Below are positions 27,716-35,965 of a DNA stretch of 64,000 nucleotides, piece after piece. The stretch's first letter is position 1. The number at the start of each line of letters is the position of its first letter. Made by a program: the position numbers and the translations under genes. Under the pieces are notes generated by a model that saw nothing but the letters and a program-made list of their open reading frames with translations, had not been told where the DNA came from and searched no databases. The stretch comes from Sphingobium sp. (GTDB lineage Bacteria > Pseudomonadota > Alphaproteobacteria > Sphingomonadales > Sphingomonadaceae): assembly GCA_023266575.1 (NCBI GenBank), contig JAHFPV010000006.1, forward strand, positions 62,001 through 126,000, read 5' to 3'.

Positions 27716-28168
27716 TCAATGCTGCATCGAATGTTTGATGTCGCGCATTTCGTCATGCCCGGCCTTCACTGATGCATAGCTGGTTTCAATCACCCCGCGC
27801 ACAGCCGGGCTTAACTTGTTGTCCTCCAGCGCATCCTCAAACTTGGCCTTGATATGATCTTCGCCAGCCTCGACCTCGTTGATGATCGCCTTGTCATCAT
27901 GGCCCGTGACAACGGACTTGAGGTTGAGGAACATGCGATGCGCCCCGGCGAGCAGCGTGCCGTCATCTTCCGGGTTGCCGCCCAGTGCAGTCACCTGCTG
28001 CTGCAAGCGGGTGGCGATGGCGCGCCTCTCGCTGGCCCGGCTGGTGAACAGGGCGGTAAAGCGGCTATTCTCGCTGTCCTTGGCCGCTTCGGTATAGCCG
28101 TCGGCGCTGTCGATGGTCGTGGCGATCAGGCCGTTAAGGGTCGAAATATCGTGGCTGTTATCGGACAT
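27716..28168 (-). CDS. PA2169-family four-helix-bundle protein (DUF2383)
   Basis: A 150-residue helical protein without a signal peptide or membrane segment. The opening pattern (LNGLIATTIDSADGYTEAAK) and FTSRASERRAIATRLQQQV match the DUF2383/PA2169 family, a ferritin-like four-helix bundle found in stress-linked loci of proteobacteria. Acidic and His residues are spread along the helices, but metal binding is not established for the family. It appears monocistronic with its own strong terminator. Confidence 0.85.
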   Translation of the reverse strand: MSDNSHDISTLNGLIATTIDSADGYTEAAKDSENSRFTALFTSRASERRAIATRLQQQVTALGGNPEDDGTLLAGAHRMFLNLKSVVTGHDDKAIINEVEAGEDHIKAKFEDALEDNKLSPAVRGVIETSYASVKAGHDEMRDIKHSMQH

Positions 28169-28280
28169 AGGAATTTCCTCTTATAGGGGGTGGCAGTCAC
28201 CGCGGCGGTTGGCGACTGCGTGGTCCATCAACGACGATCCAGCGTGAAAGTCGCATCGATTGCGCCCCGCTTAACCTCCA

Positions 28281-29108
28281 TCAGTATGATTTTTCGTCGA
28301 TCGACTGCACCTCGTCGGTGTGGACGTCGAACCGGACGAGATTTGTCGGGCCAAATGCCGTCGTCAGCGCGACATCGGTCGCGTCGCGACCGCGCGCCAT
28401 CAGGACGCGGCCGATGCGGGGCCGGTTATGGCGCGCGTCGCGCGTGTACCAGTTGCCATCGATATAGACGTCGAACCAGGCGCTGAAATCCATCGGCGCA
28501 TCGACCGGGGGCACGCCAATGTCGCCCAGATAGCCGGTGCAATAGCGCGCCGGGATATTCATGCAGCGGCACAGGGTGACGGCCAGATGCGCAAAATCGC
28601 GGCACACGCCGCGCTTTTCCTGAAAAGCGTTCCAGGCGGTCATGTCCGAGCGGGCATGATGATAGCCAAATTCGATATGGTTGTGGGCGAAATCGACTAT
28701 GGCATCGACCCGCGCCTTGGCTGTCGAGTAGTGGGCGAAATTGCCCCAGGCGAACGCCATCAACCGGTCTGTCTCGCAATAGCGGCTGCCCAGCAGGAAG
28801 GGCATCACCGCATCGGGCAATTCCTCGACCGGCGTGTGCGGACCATCCGGGGCGGGCAGGTCCACTTGCCCACTATCCTCGATCACGAAATCGCATGACA
28901 GGGTAACGCCGCCCGCCGGAATGGTGAGGCGCGTTGCGACATTCCCGAAGTCATCCTCGAAATGATAGAGCGGCACGTCCGGGCTGGCCATCAGCCGCTG
29001 GGGCGTGCGCAGGTCGAGATGGCGGGAGGGATGCAGGCTGAGCATCGCCATCATCGCTGTCTTGTTCTGGGTTTCAAATCTTATTTCATATCCGCAGCGG
29101 ATCAGCAT
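28281..29108 (-). CDS. transglutaminase-like cysteine protease-fold protein
   Basis: A 275-residue protein with an N-terminal beta domain typical of bacterial transglutaminase-like proteins and a catalytic core. The triad is Cys169 in RGVCRDFAHLA, His in the DFSAWFDVYIDG region or nearby, and Asp in TRDARHNRP. These cytoplasmic proteins often sit beside circularly linked peptide or proteasome-like systems, but none is seen here. It is divergent from an N-formylglutamate amidohydrolase gene with about 210 bases between them. The substrate is unknown; the family call is firm and the function is not. Confidence 0.8.
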   Translation of the reverse strand: MLIRCGYEIRFETQNKTAMMAMLSLHPSRHLDLRTPQRLMASPDVPLYHFEDDFGNVATRLTIPAGGVTLSCDFVIEDSGQVDLPAPDGPHTPVEELPDAVMPFLLGSRYCETDRLMAFAWGNFAHYSTAKARVDAIVDFAHNHIEFGYHHARSDMTAWNAFQEKRGVCRDFAHLAVTLCRCMNIPARYCTGYLGDIGVPPVDAPMDFSAWFDVYIDGNWYTRDARHNRPRIGRVLMARGRDATDVALTTAFGPTNLVRFDVHTDEVQSIDEKSY

Positions 29109-29321
29109 GGAGGGGACTTTCCTGAAGTGCCGACAGGGCGGCCGTTATTGGCTTTAGGTAGGGCAGGACGACGCAGGCCTGGGATCAGTGCAGACCGGGG
29201 TGCTGGCCAAATGTCTCTGGCAAGTGCATCAAGGTGGCATGTTCGCACAGGAAAGCCCAATGTCGATCGCGAGTGCGGATGACAGGAAGGATCGTCAGCA
29301 TGGTCATGGGGGAGGATCCTG

Positions 29322-30101
29322 ATGGCCAAAGGCGTGGGAAATGAGCTATTGGGTCTGAACGATCCGGCACCGTTCGGGCTGTTCAACGCAGCAGGCGCGT
29401 CCCCGTTCCTGCTTATCGGCGATCATGCCGGGGCGGCGATACCGGAGGCGCTGGGTGATCTGGGCCTGAGCGTAGCCGACCGCGGCCGCCACATCGCCAT
29501 CGACATTGGTGTCCATGGTCTGGGCCATGCGCTGGCCAAGCGGCTTGATGCGCCCTTTCTGCACCAGATTTATTCGCGTCTGGTTATTGATTGCAACCGC
29601 GATCCTGCGCGGAATGACGCGATTCCTGCGGTGTCCGACAGCAGCCGGATCAGCGGGAATGAAGCGCTGGACGAAGCTGCGCGCGCTTCACGGGTTGCGG
29701 CGATCCACATGCCTTATCATCAGGCAATCAGTGACATGGTCGACGCGCGAAGTGCCGCTGGGCGTGATACGATCCTGCTATCGCTCCACAGTTTTACGCC
29801 GGTTATGGGCGGGATTGCCCGGCCGTGGGAGGTGGGTGTCCTGCACTGGCGCGGCCGCACCGATTTTGCCCATGCCATGTTGGCGGCGTTGCGCGACACA
29901 GCGGCTCTCACCGTGGGCGACAATGTTCCTTATGCCATGGATGCGACCGACTTTACCGTGCCTTTCCATGCCTTCCCCCGCGACATTGCCTATGCGGAGA
30001 TAGAGGTACGGCAGGACTTGATCGACAGTGTCGAGGGACAGATGCTCTGGGCCGATCATTTGGCGCACGCCGCGGAAGAGGCTTTGCAACGCATCAGTTG
30101 A
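29322..30101 (+). CDS. N-formylglutamate amidohydrolase-family protein
   Basis: A 259-residue protein of the FGase family. The motifs GDHAGAAIPE, YSRLVIDCNRD and LLSLHSFTPVM carry the zinc-ligand and catalytic residues of the family. ATG 29322 follows GGGGGAGGA. HutG-type members hydrolyse N-formylglutamate in histidine breakdown, but no other hut gene is nearby, and many homologues act on unknown N-formyl or amide substrates. The altronate dehydratase gene begins 70 bases downstream on the same strand and may be cotranscribed, though the functions do not obviously connect. Confidence 0.85.
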   Translation: MAKGVGNELLGLNDPAPFGLFNAAGASPFLLIGDHAGAAIPEALGDLGLSVADRGRHIAIDIGVHGLGHALAKRLDAPFLHQIYSRLVIDCNRDPARNDAIPAVSDSSRISGNEALDEAARASRVAAIHMPYHQAISDMVDARSAAGRDTILLSLHSFTPVMGGIARPWEVGVLHWRGRTDFAHAMLAALRDTAALTVGDNVPYAMDATDFTVPFHAFPRDIAYAEIEVRQDLIDSVEGQMLWADHLAHAAEEALQRIS

Positions 30102-30171
30102 TAGCGAATCCGCATCATGTGTCTGGCCGATATGGCTTGTGCTAGCGCTGGCAACGATCTATTCCAATGCC

Positions 30172-31671
30172 ATGCCAGACCCAGAAATCATGGCGCTGCA
30201 AGTCGCGCGGGACGACGATGTAGCCGTTGCGTTGATGCCGCTCGTGCCGGGGCATGTGGTTGCCATCGGCGATCGCCAAGTGACCATTGTCGATGCGATC
30301 GCGCCGGGCCACAAATTCGCGGTCCATGACATATCTGTCGGTAGTGCCGTGCGTCGTTATCGCGCGTCGATCGGCACGGCGACGCAGTCGATCGGCGTCG
30401 GTGAGCATGTGCATAGTCATAATGTGCAGACAGCCCTGCGTGGTGAACTGACCTATGACTATGTGGCCAAGCCTGTGGAACCGGCCGAAGTGCCGGGCGA
30501 TGACCGTCCCGGTTTCATGGGCTATGTCCGGCAGGACGGCAGCGTCGGTATCCGCAATGAAATCTGGATATTGCCCTCGGTCGGCTGCGTCGGCCGACTT
30601 GGCGAAAGGCTGGCGCGCTGGGGCGAAGGTCTGGTCGGCGACCATGTCGACGGCGTCCATGCGTTCAACCATCCCTTTGGCTGCTCGCAACTGGGCCATG
30701 ATCTGGAAGGCACGACTGCGATCCTTGCTTCGCTGGCGCAAAACCCCAATGCAGGCGGCGTGCTGATTGTCGGGCTGGGCTGCGAATCCAACCAGCTTGA
30801 CCTGATATTGGCGCAGATCCCACCAGAAAAACTGGAACGGGTCCGCACTGTGCGGGCGCAGAGCGAGCAGGATGAATTTGCTGCGGGCAAGGCGGCGCTG
30901 GAAGCGCTGGCCGATCTGATGGCGCAGGATGTGCGCCAGTCTGTGCCGCTGTCGGCTCTGCGGCTGGGGGTCAAATGCGGTGGCTCCGACGCGATGAGCG
31001 GCCTGACCGCCAATCCGCTGATCGGCCGGATGGCGGACGCGGTTACCCAGGCGGGCGGAACGGCGGTCCTGACCGAAATCCCCGAAATGTTCGGCGCGGA
31101 GCAATTGCTGCTGGCGCGGGCGGAGAGCCAGGCGGTGTTCGATCGGCTGACGCAAGTGGTCAATCGCTTCAAACGCTATTTTCTGGACCATGGTGAGCCG
31201 GTGTCGGAAAATCCCAGCCCCGGCAATATCGCAGGCGGCATCACTACGCTGGAGGAGAAATCGCTCGGTGCGGTGCAAAAGGGCGGTCTGGCGCGCGTCG
31301 TGGATGTCATCGATTATGGTCATATCGCGACCCGGCACGGGCTGACGATATTGGAGGCGCCGGGCAATGACGCGGTATCGACGACTGCGCTGGCGGCAGC
31401 GGGCGTGACGCTGACATTGTTTTCCACGGGTCGCGGCACGCCGCTGGGCAGTCCGGTGCCGACGATGAAGATCGCGTCCAACACTGCGCTGGCAGCGGCC
31501 AAGCCGGGCTGGATCGACTTTGACGCCGGGATGGTCCTGACCGATGGCATGGATGCCGCCGCGGACGCTTTGCTGGATCGCATCGTCGCGGTCGCCAGTG
31601 GCGCGCAGGCCTGTAATGAGCGCAATGACGAACGCTCCATCGGCATCTGGAAACGCGGTGTTACCCTTTAG
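30172..31671 (+). CDS. uxaA: altronate dehydratase
   Basis: Converts D-altronate to 2-keto-3-deoxygluconate in the galacturonate branch of hexuronate catabolism. The 499-residue protein has an N-terminal SAF domain (about 10-95, GEHVHSHNVQ) and the UxaA core with RNEIWILPSVGCVG, FNHPFGCSQLG, VGLGCESNQ and RLGVKCGGSDAMSG. The conserved Cys and His residues are the metal-site candidates. ATG 30172 gives the usual N-terminus, but no convincing Shine-Dalgarno precedes it, and ATG 30190 is an alternative. It complements manD at 300-1508, although the two are 29 kb apart. No uxaB or uxaC is seen here. Confidence 0.92.
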   Translation: MPDPEIMALQVARDDDVAVALMPLVPGHVVAIGDRQVTIVDAIAPGHKFAVHDISVGSAVRRYRASIGTATQSIGVGEHVHSHNVQTALRGELTYDYVAKPVEPAEVPGDDRPGFMGYVRQDGSVGIRNEIWILPSVGCVGRLGERLARWGEGLVGDHVDGVHAFNHPFGCSQLGHDLEGTTAILASLAQNPNAGGVLIVGLGCESNQLDLILAQIPPEKLERVRTVRAQSEQDEFAAGKAALEALADLMAQDVRQSVPLSALRLGVKCGGSDAMSGLTANPLIGRMADAVTQAGGTAVLTEIPEMFGAEQLLLARAESQAVFDRLTQVVNRFKRYFLDHGEPVSENPSPGNIAGGITTLEEKSLGAVQKGGLARVVDVIDYGHIATRHGLTILEAPGNDAVSTTALAAAGVTLTLFSTGRGTPLGSPVPTMKIASNTALAAAKPGWIDFDAGMVLTDGMDAAADALLDRIVAVASGAQACNERNDERSIGIWKRGVTL

Positions 31672-31712
31672 GCGCGCGCAACGCTCCCTATACAAACGGC
31701 CATTTGAGCGGC

Positions 31713-32759
31713 ATGGCAGAATGTATGGAATCACCTCATCAGACGTTGGACGAGCTTGGCTGGCGCGCCTTTTTCAGCGCACAAGTCCCGCAGGCTGACG
31801 AGAGCGGGGCCAAGCCATATCGTGTGATGGCGGTGCATCGCGGGAAGATCGCGGTGGCAGGGGAGGGCGGGGCGCTCGATATCCAGCCCGGCTTTGGCGA
31901 TGGCCTGGCAGCGGAGGATCATCCCACCGTTGGCGACTGGGTGCTGGTCGATCCTGTCACGCTCCAGATCACGCAGATTCTTAAGCGCGCCAACCTGTTC
32001 AAGCGGCGTGCGCCCGGCGGTGACCAGAAAACTCAGCTGATCGCCGCCAATGTCGACACGCTCTTCATCGTCGCGTCCTGCAACCAGGATTTCAGCATCC
32101 CCCGGCTGGAACGCTATTTGATCCTGGCGCGCGAGGTGGGCGTACATCCCGTGATCGTTCTGACCAAGACCGATCTGACCGATACGCCAGAGGCTTTCGC
32201 GGCTGCTGCGCGTGACTTGCAGCCGGGATTGCAGGTGGAAACCATCAATGGCAAAGACCCCGCCAGTGCGGCGCGCCTCTCCGACTGGTGTGGCAAGGGG
32301 CAAACCGTCGCGCTGGTCGGGTCGTCCGGCGTTGGCAAATCCACGCTGGTCAACACCCTGCGCGGATCGGACAGCATCGCGACCCAGGATATCCGCAAGG
32401 CCGACGGCACGGGGCGGCATACCACGACCGTGCGGGAGATGCACAGGCTGGACCATGGCGGCTGGTTGCTCGACACGCCGGGGATGCGCGAATTGCAACT
32501 GACCGACGTGGCGTCGGGCCTTGCCGTCGTGTTCGCCGACATAGTCGAGGCAGCGGAGCAGTGCCGCTTTTCGGACTGCGCCCACAAGGGAGAGCCGGGG
32601 TGCGCGGTTCTGGCGGCGATCGCGAGTGGCACGCTGACACCCGCGCGTCTGGACCGCTGGCGCGCACTGGTGGCGGAAGAAACCTATAACAGCGCCAGCC
32701 CCGCTGAACGCCGCGCATTGGACCGTACCGCAGCGGCGGCGGCAGCCAAGCGGAAATGA
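31713..32759 (+). CDS. rsgA: ribosome small-subunit-dependent GTPase A
   Basis: A circularly permuted GTPase that checks late 30S subunit maturation. The G motifs appear in the permuted order: TKTDL (G4), GSSGVGKST (G1) and DTPGM (G3). An N-terminal OB-fold precedes them, and a C-terminal zinc knuckle follows (CRFSDCAHKGEPGC, with Cys/His ligands). The length of about 348 residues is normal. ATG 31713 is used; TTG 31704 and ATG 31725 are in-frame alternatives without a better ribosome site. It is a housekeeping gene that follows uxaA by about 40 bases. Confidence 0.93.
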   Translation: MAECMESPHQTLDELGWRAFFSAQVPQADESGAKPYRVMAVHRGKIAVAGEGGALDIQPGFGDGLAAEDHPTVGDWVLVDPVTLQITQILKRANLFKRRAPGGDQKTQLIAANVDTLFIVASCNQDFSIPRLERYLILAREVGVHPVIVLTKTDLTDTPEAFAAAARDLQPGLQVETINGKDPASAARLSDWCGKGQTVALVGSSGVGKSTLVNTLRGSDSIATQDIRKADGTGRHTTTVREMHRLDHGGWLLDTPGMRELQLTDVASGLAVVFADIVEAAEQCRFSDCAHKGEPGCAVLAAIASGTLTPARLDRWRALVAEETYNSASPAERRALDRTAAAAAAKRK

Positions 32760-32802
32760 GATGCGATCCGCTGCGTTGAGCGACATATTGTCCGTCGCTA
32801 CT

Positions 32803-32828
32803 GATGATAATGACTTGCAATATGCAAT
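32803..32828 (+). promoter_or_regulatory. Fur-box-like site upstream of the PepSY operon
   Basis: GATGATAATGACTTGCAA followed by TATGCAAT combines the GATAATGA Fur half-site with the TGCAA blocks seen in alphaproteobacterial iron boxes. It lies 43 bases before ATG 32871 and is the best regulatory candidate for the iron-linked membrane operon. Confidence 0.5.
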
Positions 32829-32870
32829 AACGGCGATATGGAATTGGCGATGTTCCATTGAGGTTTTGCC

Positions 32871-33176
32871 ATGTCGCCCCGATCACGCCGCTGGATACGC
32901 ATAGCGCTCGCCGGACCGGGGGCGGTGATCGTGGCGCTCGTCATGATGGCGGGCATGGCGCTGTGGCTGCCGGGCGGGGCGGCAGGGATCGATAATCTTG
33001 TGCTCCCGCTGATATTGGTGCCGCTGATCTGGGCCGGGCTGTTCTTTCACGCCTGTCTTGACCGGCGGCTCGGCCGGATCGCGATCGTGGCCGGGGTATT
33101 GTTAGCGATCCATGGCGGGCTGATCGCGCAGAAATTTGGCGCAACACAACCCGCCGCAACGGAGAGCCATCGATGA
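32871..33176 (+). CDS. small inner-membrane protein of a PepSY operon (DUF3649-like)
   Basis: A 101-residue protein with three hydrophobic segments (about 11-33, 41-60 and 67-85) and a short polar tail. A small protein of this kind usually precedes a PepSY-associated membrane protein in siderophore-uptake operons, often assigned to DUF3649; the family call here is by size, topology and position, not by a motif. Its stop overlaps the start of the PepSY gene (ATGA), showing translational coupling. Its role is unknown and may be as a partner of the reductase-like protein. Confidence 0.7.
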   Translation: MSPRSRRWIRIALAGPGAVIVALVMMAGMALWLPGGAAGIDNLVLPLILVPLIWAGLFFHACLDRRLGRIAIVAGVLLAIHGGLIAQKFGATQPAATESHR

Positions 33177-34756
33177 TCCACCTGCCCAAGGATGAAACCA
33201 AAGCGATGGTCGCGGTGCATGGCTGGTCGGGCATCTTGCTCGGCTTGCTGCTCTATGCGGTGGTACTGACTGGCACGGCGGCAGTGTTCGCCGAGGAGAT
33301 CGGCACTTGGTCGGCGGGCCATATCACGTCGCAATCGGCGTTCGAGCGGCCGATGGCGGACACGATGCGCGCGCTGGGCGACCGCACGCCCAAGCAATAT
33401 CATGAGGCGGTCGACCTGTTCGAGGTGGGTGACCATGATCTGGGCGCTTTCTTCCACCGGCACGAGATGGACAAGGGCGAACTAATCAGCCGGGGCATCT
33501 TCTATGTTGTCGGCAAGGATGGCCGTGTCACGCACAGCCAGCAGGGGACTGACGAGGATGTGTACGGCCCGCGCAACGACAATGCGCTGAGCAGCTTTCT
33601 GGTCGATACCCATGTGCGACTGCATGTCCCCAATCCCTGGGGGCTGTTGCTGACCGGGATCGTCGGCCTGTCGATGCTGGTCGCGGCGGTATCCGGCCTG
33701 CTGATCCACCGACACCTGCTCAAGGATATCTTCACGCTGCGGCGCAAGGCGAACCCGGTGCTGGTCAATCGCGACCGGCACAGCGTGGCTGGCACATGGA
33801 GCCTGCCCTTCGCCTTCATCCTGGCCTTTACGGGCAGCTTCTTCTCCTTCTTCGGCACGATCGGCGTGCCGATCGTCGCAATGGCGGCCTTTGGTGGCGA
33901 CGTCGTGGCCCTGACCGAAGCGGTCTATGGCACCCCCGGCAAGCCCGATCCGCGCCCTGCCGCTATCGGCAATTTCGACCGTATCACGAGCGATGCGATC
34001 GTGCGGGCGGGCGCTGTTCCGACCTTCGTCGCGGTCGAGAATTACGGGCGGGCCGATGCCAAGGTGACGACCTATCATCCGCCCAAAAGCGGCGGCCTTG
34101 CCCCCATTTCCCTGCTCTATGACGGGGCAACGGCGCAGTTCAATCAGGTCAAGCCGCTGATCGGCCCCGCGCCATCCGCGGGCGGCACGCTGGCCGCGAT
34201 CATGTCGCCGCTGCACTTCGGCAATTTCGCCGGGATGCTGTCCAAGGCGATCTGGTTCGGCCTGGGTTTTGCCATGTGCTACGTCACCTATACCGGCATC
34301 CGCCTGTGGCTGGTGCGGCGGGAGGAGGGCGCGCGATCGCTCGGCTGGCTCGACCGCGCGCTGGTGATCGTCGGGCTTGGCTTGCCGGTTGCGTTGCTGG
34401 CCTCTACCGCTGCCTTCCTTGTCGCCATGCCGATGGGTAGCGCGACCTACTGGACGCCTGCGAGTTTCCTGATCGCCTCTGCCGCTATCATCCTGGCCGG
34501 TTTCCTGTGGCCGACCAGCACCGCCTTCGCGCGTGTGCTGCAAGGGGCGATGGCGGCCATCATGCTGATCCTGCTGCCGCTGCGCCTGCTGACCGGTGGC
34601 CCCGGCTGGGCGAGCGCAATGGCAGCGGGGCAGCCGGTCATCGTAGCGCTGGATCTGGCTTTCCTGCTGACCGGCGGCATGTTGCTATGGTCGGTTCTTC
34701 GGACCAGCCAGAGCCGCCAGGGCGCTGGGCATCGCGTCTTGCAGGCCGCGGAATGA
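33173..34756 (+). CDS. PepSY-associated TM protein (siderophore-reductase-like)
   Basis: A 527-residue inner-membrane protein of the PepSY_TM/PiuB family. The opening VHGWSGILLGLLLYAVVLTGT is the first helix with its conserved His, a periplasmic PepSY region follows, and LHVPNPWGLLLTGIVG and SPLHFGNFAGM provide further His residues that may bind heme or iron. Family members such as FsrB and FoxB act in ferric-siderophore reduction or release at the inner membrane. The Fur-like box upstream and the siderophore receptor 8 kb away agree with an iron role. It overlaps both flanking genes by four bases. Confidence 0.88.
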   Translation: MIHLPKDETKAMVAVHGWSGILLGLLLYAVVLTGTAAVFAEEIGTWSAGHITSQSAFERPMADTMRALGDRTPKQYHEAVDLFEVGDHDLGAFFHRHEMDKGELISRGIFYVVGKDGRVTHSQQGTDEDVYGPRNDNALSSFLVDTHVRLHVPNPWGLLLTGIVGLSMLVAAVSGLLIHRHLLKDIFTLRRKANPVLVNRDRHSVAGTWSLPFAFILAFTGSFFSFFGTIGVPIVAMAAFGGDVVALTEAVYGTPGKPDPRPAAIGNFDRITSDAIVRAGAVPTFVAVENYGRADAKVTTYHPPKSGGLAPISLLYDGATAQFNQVKPLIGPAPSAGGTLAAIMSPLHFGNFAGMLSKAIWFGLGFAMCYVTYTGIRLWLVRREEGARSLGWLDRALVIVGLGLPVALLASTAAFLVAMPMGSATYWTPASFLIASAAIILAGFLWPTSTAFARVLQGAMAAIMLILLPLRLLTGGPGWASAMAAGQPVIVALDLAFLLTGGMLLWSVLRTSQSRQGAGHRVLQAAE

Positions 34757-35040
34757 TGGCCATGCTGATCGCCTCGATCGCCATTTCCGCGGGACTTCTG
34801 GCGCTCCTGTGCCTGGGCGATCCCAAGCGGCGGCGGAGCATCAAATTGCCCGGCGGGGTGCAGGGGACGACGGCGCGCCGACTGCTCACGGCCGCCAGCC
34901 TGTTGCCAGGGGCTGTTTTTGTCCTGATGGGCGATGCTGCGGCGTTTCTGCTGTGGCTCGGCGGCTATGCTGTGGTCGGCTGGCTCGTCACCCTCGCCTT
35001 TTCGGCATGGACGAAACGCATTGAGGCTAGCCGCCAATAA
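34753..35040 (+). CDS. small membrane protein, DUF3325-like
   Basis: A 95-residue protein with three hydrophobic segments: the N-terminal helix MLIASIAISAGLLALLCLG, then a basic loop DPKRRRS, then two further helices. It starts ATGATGG, overlapping the PepSY gene stop, so all three genes form one operon. Size, helix number and place match DUF3325 proteins that follow PepSY proteins in iron-uptake operons. The function is unknown. The stop lies eight bases from the convergent response-regulator gene. Confidence 0.65.
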   Translation: MMAMLIASIAISAGLLALLCLGDPKRRRSIKLPGGVQGTTARRLLTAASLLPGAVFVLMGDAAAFLLWLGGYAVVGWLVTLAFSAWTKRIEASRQ

Positions 35041-35047
35041 GGCGTGC

Positions 35048-35965
35048 CTATTGCGCGATGATCCTGACTGCGAAGGCTGCCGCCGCCGCCCGTGTCTCCA
35101 CGCCCAATTTCTCGAAAATCTGCTCCAGATGCTTGTTCACGGTGCGCGGGCTGATCACCAATATCTCGCTGATCACGCGGTTGGGTTTGCCATAGCTGAT
35201 CCATAGCAGCACTTCGGCTTCGCGCTGGGTCAGGGCGAAATGGCTTTGCAGCCGGGCAATGTCGGCCTGAGGGTCCAGATGATTGAGGCGGATGAGGGTT
35301 TCGCCTGCACGGGGGCGACCGACGATGATCAGTTCCACCGTGTCGCCACCGGGACTGTCGGTCTTGACCGTGGTGCCTGCGGGCAGATCGTCGGGCAGCA
35401 GGCGTCCGACCGGCGTCCGCAGCATCGCGGGCAGTGCGACGTCGGTGCGCGACCAGCCGGGTTCGAGCGCTTCCATGAGTTTGTCCGCGCCGGGCGTGCG
35501 CCACGACAGCGCGCCGTCGCTGCCGACCGCGATCAGGTTGCGGCCGGTCGCGTCGAGCGCATAATGCCCACCCTGCGTCTGGCGCGCATTGGCCATATGG
35601 ACGCGGACGCGGGCAAGTAATTCCTCGACCACGATCGGCTTGCGCACATAATCGACGCCGCCCGCCTCCAGCGCATGGACGACATGCTCGCTTTCGGTAA
35701 GGCCGGTCATGAAGATGATGGGCACCGGCGCGCCGCGCGGCATCTGCTTGATCGCGCGGGTGGTTTCAAAGCCGTCAAGGCCGGGCATCACCGCATCCAT
35801 CAGGATCAGGTCGGGCGTTACATGGGCCAGCAGTTCGAGCGCCGCTTCGCCGCTGGTGGCGATGAGGACGGAGATATTCGCGGCCTCCAGCGTGTCGGTC
35901 AGGAAACGGAGCGATTCCGGCGTATCGTCGACGACGAGGACGGTGTCGGCATGGGGTGTGGTCAT
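35048..35965 (-). CDS. LuxR-type response regulator, end of the urease operon
   Basis: A 305-residue regulator with a receiver domain at 1-125 (acidic pair Asp13/Asp14, phospho-acceptor Asp57 in LILMDAVMPG, Lys in VRKP) and a LuxR/FixJ-type HTH at about 240-300 (LTQREAEVLLWISYGKPNRVI). The middle region, about 130-235, has no motif I recognise and may be a small PAS-like or linker domain. Its ATG overlaps the stop of the hybrid kinase by four bases, so the two are a cognate pair. I infer that it binds the TACGTCA motif found upstream of ureD and the amine/ureohydrolase genes. Confidence 0.9.
   Translation of the reverse strand: MTTPHADTVLVVDDTPESLRFLTDTLEAANISVLIATSGEAALELLAHVTPDLILMDAVMPGLDGFETTRAIKQMPRGAPVPIIFMTGLTESEHVVHALEAGGVDYVRKPIVVEELLARVRVHMANARQTQGGHYALDATGRNLIAVGSDGALSWRTPGADKLMEALEPGWSRTDVALPAMLRTPVGRLLPDDLPAGTTVKTDSPGGDTVELIIVGRPRAGETLIRLNHLDPQADIARLQSHFALTQREAEVLLWISYGKPNRVISEILVISPRTVNKHLEQIFEKLGVETRAAAAAFAVRIIAQ

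Noticed and set aside
29185-29307. A 40-codon minus-strand frame (MTMLTILPVIRTRDRHW...) upstream of the transglutaminase gene
   Set aside because: The sequence looks protein-like, but no Shine-Dalgarno and no recognised family; too short to support without comparison to relatives.
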